Below, in pieces: positions 37,109-45,757 of a stretch of 64,000 bases of DNA (within the stretch, counting starts at the first letter, position 1; each line of letters begins with the position of its first letter). A model generated the notes under the pieces. It was not told where the DNA came from. It ran no database searches and worked only from the letters and a program-made list of their open reading frames with translations. The translations under genes were made by a program, and so were the position numbers. Source of the stretch: an uncultured Bacteroidota bacterium (GTDB taxonomy: Bacteria; Bacteroidota; Bacteroidia; Bacteroidales; F082); NCBI GenBank assembly GCA_903891085.1, contig CAITDJ010000124.1:1-64000 (forward strand). Reading direction: 5' to 3'.

Positions 37109-37809
37109 ATTTCAGCTTTCGCTTTATTGGTAAATACTTTTTGAAATCTGCCTATCAACAACAGATTGAAGAGGATGAGACTGAAGGCATACCCAAAATC
37201 TTCAATTGGGATGGTCAACACACGAATTCCCAGGTTTTCGCTGTCGTTATACCAAACCACTTCACTTTCGATGAAACTACCGGTTAACACGGCGTTCACT
37301 ATCAAAAATGGGATCAGAATCAGTAAAAATGTTATATAATAACCTTCCAGTATTCCTGTTTTATCGAAAAGGGCCAGCAACAGCGCCAGCATTAATGTGC
37401 TGAAAATATATACCGTATATATCTTATCGAAATGCAGGGCGATAATTACAGCCGTCAGAATCAAAATTATGGCAGTTATATACTTGCTAAGCTTCTTGCT
37501 CAGACGGATATTGGGAAAGTACAACACGAACGAGGCATGCAAAAAAATGCTGGCATAGGGGATGATGACAAAAAACAACCATTCTTCGATTGGCAGCTTA
37601 AAAAATGAAACGTTTGAGATGTAATCGGGGTTAAAACCCCAAACACCCCACTTGGTCATAAATATATCACATACGATGTAAAATGCAGCAACAATAAATA
37701 TAGATGGAAGCACCTCTTTCCACCGGGTATAGAAATGCAGTTTTTTATCAAAACTCAGCAGAAAAGGAACAGCAAACGAGCCAAGTAAGAGAATGAAATA
37801 GAGCGACAT
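37105..37809 (-). CDS. Fused heterodimer-type lycopene beta-cyclase (CrtYcd)
   Basis: 234-aa membrane protein of two repeated lycopene-cyclase domains, equivalent to CrtYc and CrtYd fused. Each repeat carries the key acidic motif: PIEEW at 73-77 and PIED at 201-204. About seven hydrophobic segments. It forms beta-ionone rings from lycopene. The gene starts three bases after crtZ ends. This cyclase class is usual in Bacteroidota, unlike the single-chain FAD CrtY of Proteobacteria. Confidence 0.88.
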   Translation of the reverse strand: MSLYFILLLGSFAVPFLLSFDKKLHFYTRWKEVLPSIFIVAAFYIVCDIFMTKWGVWGFNPDYISNVSFFKLPIEEWLFFVIIPYASIFLHASFVLYFPNIRLSKKLSKYITAIILILTAVIIALHFDKIYTVYIFSTLMLALLLALFDKTGILEGYYITFLLILIPFLIVNAVLTGSFIESEVVWYNDSENLGIRVLTIPIEDFGYAFSLILFNLLLIGRFQKVFTNKAKAEI

Positions 37810-37812
37810 GTT

Positions 37813-38286
37813 TTAGTTTTTAAAAAAACGTAAAGAAAAAACCAGCAGACCAAAATTTCTGAAATCAATGGCGTTTTTTGGACGGTGATGGGCCAGGTGT
37901 GCGCGGATGATGGCGTTGGTGTAGTACCCGGGTTTTTTAAACAAAAACGGGATGTTTAAACGTTGGTGAATCAGGACATCATGAATCAAAAAATAAGTAA
38001 AGCCATACAAGGTGATGCCAATGCTGATAAAAACAAAGGGTAAGAAGTTGATTGAAAACCCGATAATCATTAAAATGATGGCCGGAACGGCATATACCAG
38101 AAAAAACAGGTCGTTTTTTTCGAAACGCGATGTCGCCATTTTGTCGAGTGAAACCTTGTACTGATCATTCACATGGTGGTCTTTGTGCCATCTCCATAAA
38201 AACCCATGCATCACATATTTATGATTCGACCAGGCTACAAATTCCATAAAAAAGTAGGCAATAAAAACCAAAGCAACGTTGATCAT
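37813..38286 (-). CDS. crtZ: Beta-carotene hydroxylase
   Basis: 157-aa membrane di-iron hydroxylase of the fatty-acid hydroxylase / CrtZ superfamily. Histidine boxes are visible: NHKYVMHG (His22, His27), WHKDHH (34, 37, 38), then IHDVLIH and AHLAHH near the C-terminus. It adds the 3-hydroxyl to beta-rings. It follows crtB by 45 bp and is three bases from the cyclase. The reaction needs O2, which implies at least occasional oxygen exposure of an organism that also carries an oxygen-sensitive hydrogenase. Confidence 0.9.
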   Translation of the reverse strand: MINVALVFIAYFFMEFVAWSNHKYVMHGFLWRWHKDHHVNDQYKVSLDKMATSRFEKNDLFFLVYAVPAIILMIIGFSINFLPFVFISIGITLYGFTYFLIHDVLIHQRLNIPFLFKKPGYYTNAIIRAHLAHHRPKNAIDFRNFGLLVFSLRFFKN

Positions 38287-38331
38287 AGCGTTTCTTGCAT
38301 TTTTGTGGGTAATATATTGAATCAGTTAGTG

Positions 38332-39198
38332 TTATGACATATTAAGTTGATACTGTAAATAGGCTTTTCCAAGTAACCACATTTTCATTGGGTCAGAAAT
38401 CCGGATGCGGGTGGATAAAATTTTTCGTGCCGGCGTTTTTCGTATCTTTTTCAACAACTCTTTGTAAAAAACGAAGGCGACCAACACAGCAAGTTTCGAT
38501 CGGCCCGGAAGTCGTTTGATACCTTCATTTGCCTCCTTAAAGTCCGCTTCGATATTTTTTACCAATGAATTTTTCATGGTATCATCAAAGGTATGTATAT
38601 CAAAATCAGGAAAGTATTTTCTGTCCAATTGTTCCATATCGGCTTTCAGGTCGCGAAGGAAATTCACTTTCTGAAAAGCCGAACCCAATTTCATAGCCGG
38701 TTTTTCGAGTTCGGTGTACAGTTTTTCATCTCCATTCACGAAAGCTTTTATACACATTAATCCCACCACGTCAGCCGAACCGTAAATATATGTGTTTAGT
38801 TCGCTGGTGTTTGCATATACATGTTTACTTAAGTCGGATTTCATGCTGTACAGAAACGAATCGATGAGGTGTAACGGGATATTGTACTTTCTCACAGTGA
38901 GTGCAAAAGCGTGTAATACCGGATTCATGCTGATGCCATTGGCAATGGCTTCGAGACAATCGCGTTCAAAATTCTTCAGCAAGGTTTTTTGGTTATATCC
39001 ATGAAAGGTATCCACAATTTCGTCGGCCACACGCACAAATCCATAGATGCTATAAATCGCCTGACGCGTTTCAGCTGATAATAAGCCGACTGCCATTGAA
39101 AATGAAGTACTATATGACTTTGTTATTAATTTACTGGTTTTAAGCGATATATCGTGGTATATGTCCATTTCTGAAACCAAAGTTTTACTGTTATGCAT
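38332..39198 (-). CDS. crtB: Phytoene synthase
   Basis: About 288 aa from the Met at 39198. It joins two geranylgeranyl diphosphates to phytoene. The first aspartate motif is DEIVD at 59-63; the second is in NFLRDLKADMEQLDRKYFPD. In-frame Mets also exist at 39243 and 39168. I chose 39198 because the preceding residues look unlike the family, but the start is uncertain. First gene of the eight-gene carotenoid operon. A crtE-type prenyl diphosphate synthase is not in the window. Confidence 0.9.
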   Translation of the reverse strand: MHNSKTLVSEMDIYHDISLKTSKLITKSYSTSFSMAVGLLSAETRQAIYSIYGFVRVADEIVDTFHGYNQKTLLKNFERDCLEAIANGISMNPVLHAFALTVRKYNIPLHLIDSFLYSMKSDLSKHVYANTSELNTYIYGSADVVGLMCIKAFVNGDEKLYTELEKPAMKLGSAFQKVNFLRDLKADMEQLDRKYFPDFDIHTFDDTMKNSLVKNIEADFKEANEGIKRLPGRSKLAVLVAFVFYKELLKKIRKTPARKILSTRIRISDPMKMWLLGKAYLQYQLNMS

Positions 39199-39413
39199 GT
39201 TTTTTTGTGTGTTTTTGAAACGTTGGTAAAGGTTTAAAAACAAACTATTTTGTTTAACTTATTTCGTAAATGATTAAACATAACTAAGTATCATCATGTA
39301 AACATCTGTAAGACAAAATTGTTCGAATATCAGGCAGAAATATTATAAAGTGCTGATTATGTGACAATAATTGAAATTCGATTTTTAATCCACAACATGA
39401 TTATAGTTCAGAA

Positions 39414-41699
39414 TTATTGTTTGAGAATTTTTCCACTTATCATCAGTCTTCCGTCATTTTTAATGGAATAATAATAAGATCCTGCCCGACACAAAACATC
39501 GTTGGCAGTGCGACCATTCCATTCAATTGTCATAAGCTTATTATCCGGAATAACAGTTTGATTGTGAATTATTTGCCCCATATTATCATAGATTACGAAA
39601 TCAAATGGTGCAACCACTGTCAAGCTGATATTGAAAAATATGTTTTCGCTGAACGGATTTGGTGTTGAATTTACGCGGACCTGATTAAGATGAGACTCGA
39701 AGACAGAACTGGGATCATACACCTGGATTCCAACATACAAAGGGTGCTTCCCGGCAATTCCGGCTTCAATATTCAGTAATTCCGAATAATCTCCAACTGC
39801 AAGTCCGTGGCTGTCGAAATCAATAATAAGTTGAATACTGTCGTTGGCTGCAATCGTGGATGTATCAGGTTCAACATGCATCCAAGGTGACATATTTTCA
39901 GTTGTCATCTGCACAAAGCAATCAGCAGGCATGGGGTTTTTTATTGTTATAACAGTATCATGCAATGTGTTGACTGGCATTTCGAAAACAATGCTGTCGT
40001 TCGAAAGTAATATTTCCGGAGTGTAAACAAGTGTCTTAACCAGCACATAACCAAACAATGTTTCATTGGCAAAAAGTTGAAGATTGGTTTCAAATTGACC
40101 AACCTCCAATCCTGAAACCGAGACCGATACAACCGCTGAATCGGAAGGTGGTATTGAAAACATTTCTCCAATCAATATAAGCCATGCGGGTTGATCCAAC
40201 ACGGTAATTCGTAGATTAACCGTATCGACACCCTTGTTTTTCACTACAAAATCTTTTAACCCAACTGAGTTTTCGGGTAACACAAAACTCAGACTATCTT
40301 TATCAAGCGTGAGATCAATCGGGTGTTGCAATAGCATCAATGATTTGTAAATATTTAATCTGCCACCACTGACAGTAATGCCTTGCAGGCCGGTCAGTGA
40401 ATCCGTTCCATCAAGCAAATATTGTTTAATCTCAAGTATTTTTTGGGCAGGATTGGCTTTATAGTCAGTCATAAACACCGAATCGACTGCCGAAAACAGG
40501 AGTGCAGTAGCACCGGCCACATGCGGACAAGCCATGCTGGTTCCCGTTGAAAAACCATACGAATTATTTGGTTTTGTCGAATAAATCTGTGTTCCCGGTG
40601 CACCCAAATCGATGGTATTGGTTCCGTAAGCAGCAACACTGAATTTTTCATCCTTGTTGGTAGTATTTGTCACTGTAATCAACCAGGGTGTATCAAAAGC
40701 CGTTGGTATATCACCCACCACATCCACGTTAACATTGGCATTGGCAGTGGCTCCTGCATTCAAAATGCCGAGTGATCCCAAACTATCATACATGGCTTCC
40801 CACACAGGATAGTCCTCTGGCTGGCCATTATTGACACCGAACGAAGAGTTTGTAGCCACTATAAAGGCACCTTTCTGACCCAATGATTGATCGTATAATG
40901 CGCGCATCTCATAGGCATAGGCATATGCTTTGATTACAACCGATTCAACGGTGGATGAACCGGCAATAGGTAAAACTTTCACATTCCAGTTAACACCACT
41001 GACCCCAATACCATTGTTTCCCCTGGCGCCGACAGAACCCGAAACATGGGTTCCGTGTGCATGATCCGGAATTGTTCCGGAATTGTTGTACGCATTCCAT
41101 CCATGATAATCGTCAATATACCCGTTCTCATCATCATCGATGCCATTACTCATAATTTCGTTTCTATTTTTAAAGAGATTCAGGTCTGCATGATTGATCG
41201 AACAACCACCATCGATAACAGCAACCACAATGGTATCTCCTAACGCAGTAACGCCACCGGTAGTGATGTCCCATGCCCTCAGGGCATCAATATCCGCACC
41301 GGCCACACCCCCGTTCTCACCTGTATTGTGCATGTCCCATTGCTGGCCAAAATTGGTATCATCCGGCCAATTTTCGATACTTTCACGCAATTCCACACGA
41401 TGATTATATTGTGCCTTAAGCACAACCGGCGAATTTTTTAAGGAAGAAAGCATGAATTCACCATCCACTTTTACAGGATTAAAACCGACCAGAAACAGAT
41501 GCAAGCGCTTCGAAATCATTTCCATCACTTGTAAGTCAACGGATGAAAACGATTTTTCAAGTTGCGTCAAATCATCTGTTTGACGAAGCTGTACAATAAT
41601 TTCACCCGGAATAATTTCACCGGGTTGTTGGGCTTTCAGCTGGTCGTTTTGAATAAAAACGAAACTACAGATGAGCCAGCATAGAAGGTGTTTTTTCAT
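39414..41699 (-). CDS. T9SS-exported subtilisin-family serine protease
   Basis: 761 aa. The signal peptide ends near QLKAQ, then an inhibitor-like propeptide runs to about residue 110. The S8 catalytic domain has Asp163 (VAVIDGG), His215 (HAHGTHVSG) and Ser388 (GTSMACPHVAG). The segment after it (about 465-670) contains two beta-sandwich repeats (VLPENSVGLKDFVVKNKG, VFEMPVNTLHDTVITIKNP). The C-terminal 80 residues are a type A T9SS sorting domain (NSTPNPFSENIFF...LKQ). It is a secreted or surface peptidase for protein scavenging, divergent from the regulator gene at 41883. Confidence 0.88.
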   Translation of the reverse strand: MKKHLLCWLICSFVFIQNDQLKAQQPGEIIPGEIIVQLRQTDDLTQLEKSFSSVDLQVMEMISKRLHLFLVGFNPVKVDGEFMLSSLKNSPVVLKAQYNHRVELRESIENWPDDTNFGQQWDMHNTGENGGVAGADIDALRAWDITTGGVTALGDTIVVAVIDGGCSINHADLNLFKNRNEIMSNGIDDDENGYIDDYHGWNAYNNSGTIPDHAHGTHVSGSVGARGNNGIGVSGVNWNVKVLPIAGSSTVESVVIKAYAYAYEMRALYDQSLGQKGAFIVATNSSFGVNNGQPEDYPVWEAMYDSLGSLGILNAGATANANVNVDVVGDIPTAFDTPWLITVTNTTNKDEKFSVAAYGTNTIDLGAPGTQIYSTKPNNSYGFSTGTSMACPHVAGATALLFSAVDSVFMTDYKANPAQKILEIKQYLLDGTDSLTGLQGITVSGGRLNIYKSLMLLQHPIDLTLDKDSLSFVLPENSVGLKDFVVKNKGVDTVNLRITVLDQPAWLILIGEMFSIPPSDSAVVSVSVSGLEVGQFETNLQLFANETLFGYVLVKTLVYTPEILLSNDSIVFEMPVNTLHDTVITIKNPMPADCFVQMTTENMSPWMHVEPDTSTIAANDSIQLIIDFDSHGLAVGDYSELLNIEAGIAGKHPLYVGIQVYDPSSVFESHLNQVRVNSTPNPFSENIFFNISLTVVAPFDFVIYDNMGQIIHNQTVIPDNKLMTIEWNGRTANDVLCRAGSYYYSIKNDGRLMISGKILKQ

Positions 41700-41850
41700 G
41701 GTAGTGTGCCTTGATTCAGACTACCAAAATAATCGAATATTCATCATGAATGAAAAGAAATGTAAAATAGATTCCATTTTTTATTTTAAACCATGGAATG
41801 CCTTTTCATCTGCCAGCTAAAAACATTCTTCTCCGAACAAACAAAATACT

Positions 41851-41858
41851 TACCTTTG
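41851..41858 (+). promoter_or_regulatory. TAnnTTTG box of the NarL-type regulator gene
   Basis: TACCTTTG lies 24 bases before the ATG at 41883, a typical distance for the -7 element. No clear TTTG partner is visible upstream. Confidence 0.4.
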
Positions 41859-41882
41859 CTGTTAATCAATAAACACAAATAG

Positions 41883-42527
41883 ATGAATCCGGTAATCCGT
41901 GTGATCATTGTGGATGACCATGAAATATTTCGTGTTGGCTTGCGATTGATTATCAATAAATTAGGATATGCTAAAGTGGTGGGTGAGGCTGCCGATGGCA
42001 TCGAATTTCTTGAATTAATCGAACAGGAAGAAACGGATCTGGTGTTGATGGATATCCAGATGCCCAATATGAATGGTGCCGAAGCCACCAAAAAAGCACT
42101 CGAAAAATTTCCGAATCTGAAAATTATTGCCCTTTCAGTGTATACCGATGATGAGCATATCCGCATGATGATGGAAGCCGGTGTTAAAGGGTTTTTAATA
42201 AAAAATATTCGTAAAGAAGTGCTGGACAGGGCATTACAGGCTGTTTATATTGGCAAAACCTATTACAGCGAAGAACTCTGGGACTATTTCACAAAAGCGG
42301 TGGTCCGTGAAACAAAACAGGAAGAACATATCTATTTCACTCCCCGTGAGTTAGATGTGCTTCGGTTGCTTGCCGAAGGCCTGAACAGCAAACAAATTGG
42401 TGACCGATTGTTTGTGAGTGAACGAACCGTTGTTGGACACAAATCAAACCTGATGGCCAAATCGGGCAGCAAAAATACGGTCGGATTACTCACCTATGCA
42501 CTACATAATAACCTCATTACCATTTAA
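41883..42527 (+). CDS. NarL/LuxR-family response regulator
   Basis: 214-aa two-component regulator. The N-terminal receiver has the acidic pair near IIVDDHE, phospho-acceptor Asp57 in LVLMDIQMP, and Lys in GFLIKNI. The C-terminal LuxR-type helix-turn-helix covers about 148-210 (TPRELDVLRLLAEGLNSKQIGDRLFVSERTV). It has no kinase gene next to it but precedes the hydrogenase signalling genes. It could be the DNA-binding output for the kinases at 47.5-51 kb, which otherwise face receivers with no DNA-binding domain. Confidence 0.9.
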   Translation: MNPVIRVIIVDDHEIFRVGLRLIINKLGYAKVVGEAADGIEFLELIEQEETDLVLMDIQMPNMNGAEATKKALEKFPNLKIIALSVYTDDEHIRMMMEAGVKGFLIKNIRKEVLDRALQAVYIGKTYYSEELWDYFTKAVVRETKQEEHIYFTPRELDVLRLLAEGLNSKQIGDRLFVSERTVVGHKSNLMAKSGSKNTVGLLTYALHNNLITI

Positions 42528-42655
42528 TTAAAACTCATTTTTTCACCTGACACGCTGCACTTGCGTGAAATTACTGTATCTACCTTCCTGATAGTCTTGA
42601 TTTATTCATTGTGAAATCAGTAACAATGAACCTACCACAATTCAAATATCTTAAG

Positions 42656-42663
42656 TAATTTTG
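42656..42663 (+). promoter_or_regulatory. TAnnTTTG box ahead of the hydrogenase-locus receiver gene
   Basis: TAATTTTG, a perfect -7 match, 52 bases before the ATG at 42716. It is a candidate promoter for the receiver gene and possibly for the hydrogenase genes that follow it. Confidence 0.4.
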
Positions 42664-42715
42664 TCCTGTAATTGTTAATAATATCACAAGAGTACTAATC
42701 TAAAAGTTTCGGGCA

Positions 42716-43231
42716 ATGAAAAAAGGTAAAATTTTGGTGGTGGACGATGACATGGACGTGATCACCCTGTTAGAGCAAATTCTCACATTTGAAGGTTATG
42801 AAGTTCTTTCTGCTTTCAATAAAAAAGAAGGGTTGAAACTGGCCCTCAGCAACAAACCTGACCTGGCCATCCTCGATGTGATGATGACTACACAATATGA
42901 AGGTTTCGAAATGGCACGCGAGTTCATCGACAATCCTGAACTGAAAGGCATTCCAACACTGATGGAGACCTCTATCGAAGTGCTTATGACCACAAAACCC
43001 AGTGTGCAGGCAATGGCCCGTGAATTTCGTAACGATCCCAATTACAAAGAATTGCAGGTAATCCTGATCCGCGATATCGTTACCGGCAACTCCGGCATTG
43101 ACTATCGTGCCGAAGATGGTCGATCGGTGTGGGTTCCGGTTGATGGTTTTGTTCGTAAACCTGTCGACAGAACACGTATCATTACTGAAGTGGATCGTAT
43201 TCTGGCCAAAAAAGCGTCTTCTGTTTCTTAA
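42716..43231 (+). CDS. Single-domain response regulator with a large insertion
   Basis: 171-aa receiver-only protein. Acidic pocket VVDDDMD, phospho-acceptor Asp54 in LAILDVMM, and a Lys in FVRKPVDR before the last helix. Between the fourth strand (GIPTLMETS) and that Lys lie about 75 residues, where a normal receiver has about 20. The extra material includes TTKPSVQAMAREFRNDPNYKE and a second strand, LQVILIRDIV. It has no output domain, so it presumably relays phosphate or binds a partner. It lies 90 bp upstream of hydC and is likely part of the same regulon. Confidence 0.82.
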   Translation: MKKGKILVVDDDMDVITLLEQILTFEGYEVLSAFNKKEGLKLALSNKPDLAILDVMMTTQYEGFEMAREFIDNPELKGIPTLMETSIEVLMTTKPSVQAMAREFRNDPNYKELQVILIRDIVTGNSGIDYRAEDGRSVWVPVDGFVRKPVDRTRIITEVDRILAKKASSVS

Positions 43232-43321
43232 ATAATTCACCAAGACTTAGTAAAAATTACCAAACCGATTTCTGAGTGACCATTGGTAGTTTCAGTCAGT
43301 CAACAATTAAATAAATTTACG

Positions 43322-43786
43322 ATGAAAAGTAAGGTTGAAGAAATACTACAACAATATCCGAATGCAGGGCGCGACAGTTTGATTCCAATCCTGCAGTCTG
43401 TTCAGGAGTCACTTGGATTTCTTTCGGAAGAATCTGTTGTTCAGGTGAGTAAGTTTTTAAAAATGCCGGCAAGTAAGATCTTTGGTGTTGCCACTTTTTA
43501 TAACCAATTCCGGTTTACACAACCCGGCAAATACCATGTGATGGTTTGCCGCGGAACAGCTTGCCATGTACTTGGTTCGGCCACAGTGCTCGAAGAAATT
43601 GAAAAATATCTCAAGGTGAAACCCGGAATGACAACCAAAGATAAACTCTTTAGTCTGGAAGTTGTCGCTTGTATCGGCGCCTGTGGATTGGCCCCCGTAA
43701 TAAGCATCAATGGTGAGTTTCACGCGAAAGTTACCACCGAATCCATTCAATCAATTTTTGAAACCTACAGAAACAGGGAGGTATAA
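43322..43786 (+). CDS. hydC: [FeFe]-hydrogenase subunit HydC (NuoE-like, 2Fe-2S)
   Basis: 154-aa thioredoxin-like [2Fe-2S] protein, NuoE family. Cluster ligands are Cys76, Cys81, Cys117 and Cys121 in CRGTAC and CIGACG. In trimeric bifurcating hydrogenases this subunit passes electrons between HydB and partners. The ATG at 43322 gives the usual family N-terminus; the in-frame upstream start at 43283 is not needed. It is two bases from hydB. Confidence 0.9.
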   Translation: MKSKVEEILQQYPNAGRDSLIPILQSVQESLGFLSEESVVQVSKFLKMPASKIFGVATFYNQFRFTQPGKYHVMVCRGTACHVLGSATVLEEIEKYLKVKPGMTTKDKLFSLEVVACIGACGLAPVISINGEFHAKVTTESIQSIFETYRNREV

Positions 43787-43788
43787 CC

Positions 43789-45729
43789 ATGGTCGTTGAT
43801 AAATCATATTTAATCGAAAACGTGCTAAAACACAGCGCGAAAACCGAGATGGAACCTTTGGTTGCCGAACAATTACAGTTGCTTCGCAAAGACAAAAACA
43901 CAAAACCCATCATTTACATCGGAGCCGGCACATGCGGCCTCGGTGCCGGTGCCAATGAAACCATGAAACAGGTTGGTGTTTTCCTGAAAGAAAAAGGGAT
44001 CGATGCTGATATTATTCCGGTTGGTTGTATAGGTCTTTGCTCATCCGAGCCCTTAATGGACATTAAATTACCAGGCAGAAAACGTATTTCATTTGAAAAG
44101 GTTAATGGCAATAAAATAGCTGGAATTTTGGAAAGTGTTTTTACTGAAAACATTCCAGACCATCCTTTACTCGGCCAGTTTGAGTCGCAACAGCACGAAA
44201 AAAGCTGGGAAAATGTGCCCGCCATCGAAAATCATCGTTTTTTCAAACCACAGGTCCGCATTGTGCTCGAAAACTGCGGAATAATAAATCCTGTGAGTAT
44301 TGAAGAATATATTGCCCGTGATGGATACAAAGCGTATCTGAACACACTAAAGGTATTCAGTCGCTTCGAAATGTGCGATTTAATTGAAAAAAGTGGATTA
44401 CGTGGTCGCGGTGGTGGCGGTTTTCCTACTGGTAAGAAGTGGAAATTTGCCCTTGGTACAGAAGCCGAACAACGCTATCTGATTTGCAACGCCGACGAAG
44501 GTGATCCGGGAGCATTTATGGATCGTGCCGTTATCGAAGGCGACCCTCACAAACTGCTCGAAGGCATGGCCATCGCGGCTTACGCAATTGGCGCAACCAA
44601 AGCTTATGTATATATCCGTGCTGAATACCCGCTCGCCATCGAACGCCTTGTCATTGCAATCAAACAAGCCAAAGACTATGGTTTGATTGGTAAAAATATT
44701 TTTGGTTCGGGAATTGATCTCGATATCGTTATTAAAAAGGGTGCCGGAGCATTTGTATGCGGAGAAGAAACAGCCCTTATTCATAGTATTGAAGGCAAAC
44801 GCGGAATGCCACGCCCACGCCCGCCATTTCCGGCTGTGAGTGGTTTATTTGGGAAACCTACCATCATCAACAATGTTGAAACCTTATCGAATCTGCCATC
44901 CATCGTGCGTAAAGGTTCTGAATGGTTCAGCAGCATGGGGACCAAAACAAGCAAGGGAACCAAGGTTTTTGCGCTTTCAGGAAAAATTGCAACCACAGGT
45001 TTAGTAGAAATCCCGATGGGGACAACCGTGCGTGACATCATCTTCAAAATTGCCGGTGGTATCGCAAACGGTAAAAAATTTAAAGCAGTCCAGATGGGAG
45101 GCCCGTCAGGTGGCTGTGTGACTGATGCCAATCTTGATATTGAAATTGACTATGAAAACCTTATCTCCGTTGGCGCCATGATGGGCTCAGGAGGAATGGT
45201 GGTGATGGACGAAGACACCTGCATGGTGGATGTGGCCAAGTTTTTTATGGATTTCATTCAACGTGAAAGTTGTGGTAAATGCATTCCATGTCGCGAAGGG
45301 ACACGACGAATGCTCGAGATTCTGGAGAGCATCACCACGAAACCAAAAAACCGTGAAACACACGAGCCTTTGGCCCGTTTCAAAGGGGTGATGCAAATCG
45401 AGAGTCTGGGAAAAGTGATCAAAGACACCTCGCTCTGCGGTCTCGGTCAAACCGCACCTAATCCTGTTCTGAGCACGCTACAATGGTTCCGTGAAGAATA
45501 TGAAGAACATGTTTTCGATAAAAAATGCCGTGCCGGTGTTTGCAAAAACCTCCGCGATTATACCATTATTGTTGAAAAATGTACAGGATGTACGGTATGT
45601 GCAAAAAAATGCCCGACGAACGCCATTATCGGTGGACGCAAACAACCTCATTTTATCATTCCTGATAAATGTATCAGTTGTGGAGCATGCTTCGAAGCAT
45701 GTAATTTCGAAGCTATAAAAGTCAGTTAA
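43789..45729 (+). CDS. hydB: [FeFe]-hydrogenase subunit HydB (NuoF-like flavoprotein)
   Basis: 646-aa subunit that binds FMN and NAD(H). Domains in order: an N-terminal thioredoxin-like [2Fe-2S] domain (CGLGAG...CIGLCSSEP); the NuoF core with GRGGGGFPTGKKW and NADEGDPGAFMDR (FMN site) and GAGAFVCGEETALI; the cluster motif ESCGKCIPCREG; and a C-terminal two-[4Fe-4S] ferredoxin (CTGCTVCAKKC, CISCGACFEAC). This full architecture is that of HydB from electron-bifurcating hydrogenases, which couple NADH plus reduced ferredoxin to H2. hydC is directly upstream and hydA 28 bp downstream. Confidence 0.93.
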   Translation: MVVDKSYLIENVLKHSAKTEMEPLVAEQLQLLRKDKNTKPIIYIGAGTCGLGAGANETMKQVGVFLKEKGIDADIIPVGCIGLCSSEPLMDIKLPGRKRISFEKVNGNKIAGILESVFTENIPDHPLLGQFESQQHEKSWENVPAIENHRFFKPQVRIVLENCGIINPVSIEEYIARDGYKAYLNTLKVFSRFEMCDLIEKSGLRGRGGGGFPTGKKWKFALGTEAEQRYLICNADEGDPGAFMDRAVIEGDPHKLLEGMAIAAYAIGATKAYVYIRAEYPLAIERLVIAIKQAKDYGLIGKNIFGSGIDLDIVIKKGAGAFVCGEETALIHSIEGKRGMPRPRPPFPAVSGLFGKPTIINNVETLSNLPSIVRKGSEWFSSMGTKTSKGTKVFALSGKIATTGLVEIPMGTTVRDIIFKIAGGIANGKKFKAVQMGGPSGGCVTDANLDIEIDYENLISVGAMMGSGGMVVMDEDTCMVDVAKFFMDFIQRESCGKCIPCREGTRRMLEILESITTKPKNRETHEPLARFKGVMQIESLGKVIKDTSLCGLGQTAPNPVLSTLQWFREEYEEHVFDKKCRAGVCKNLRDYTIIVEKCTGCTVCAKKCPTNAIIGGRKQPHFIIPDKCISCGACFEACNFEAIKVS

Positions 45730-45757
45730 TCATTGTATTATATAAAATACAGAAACT

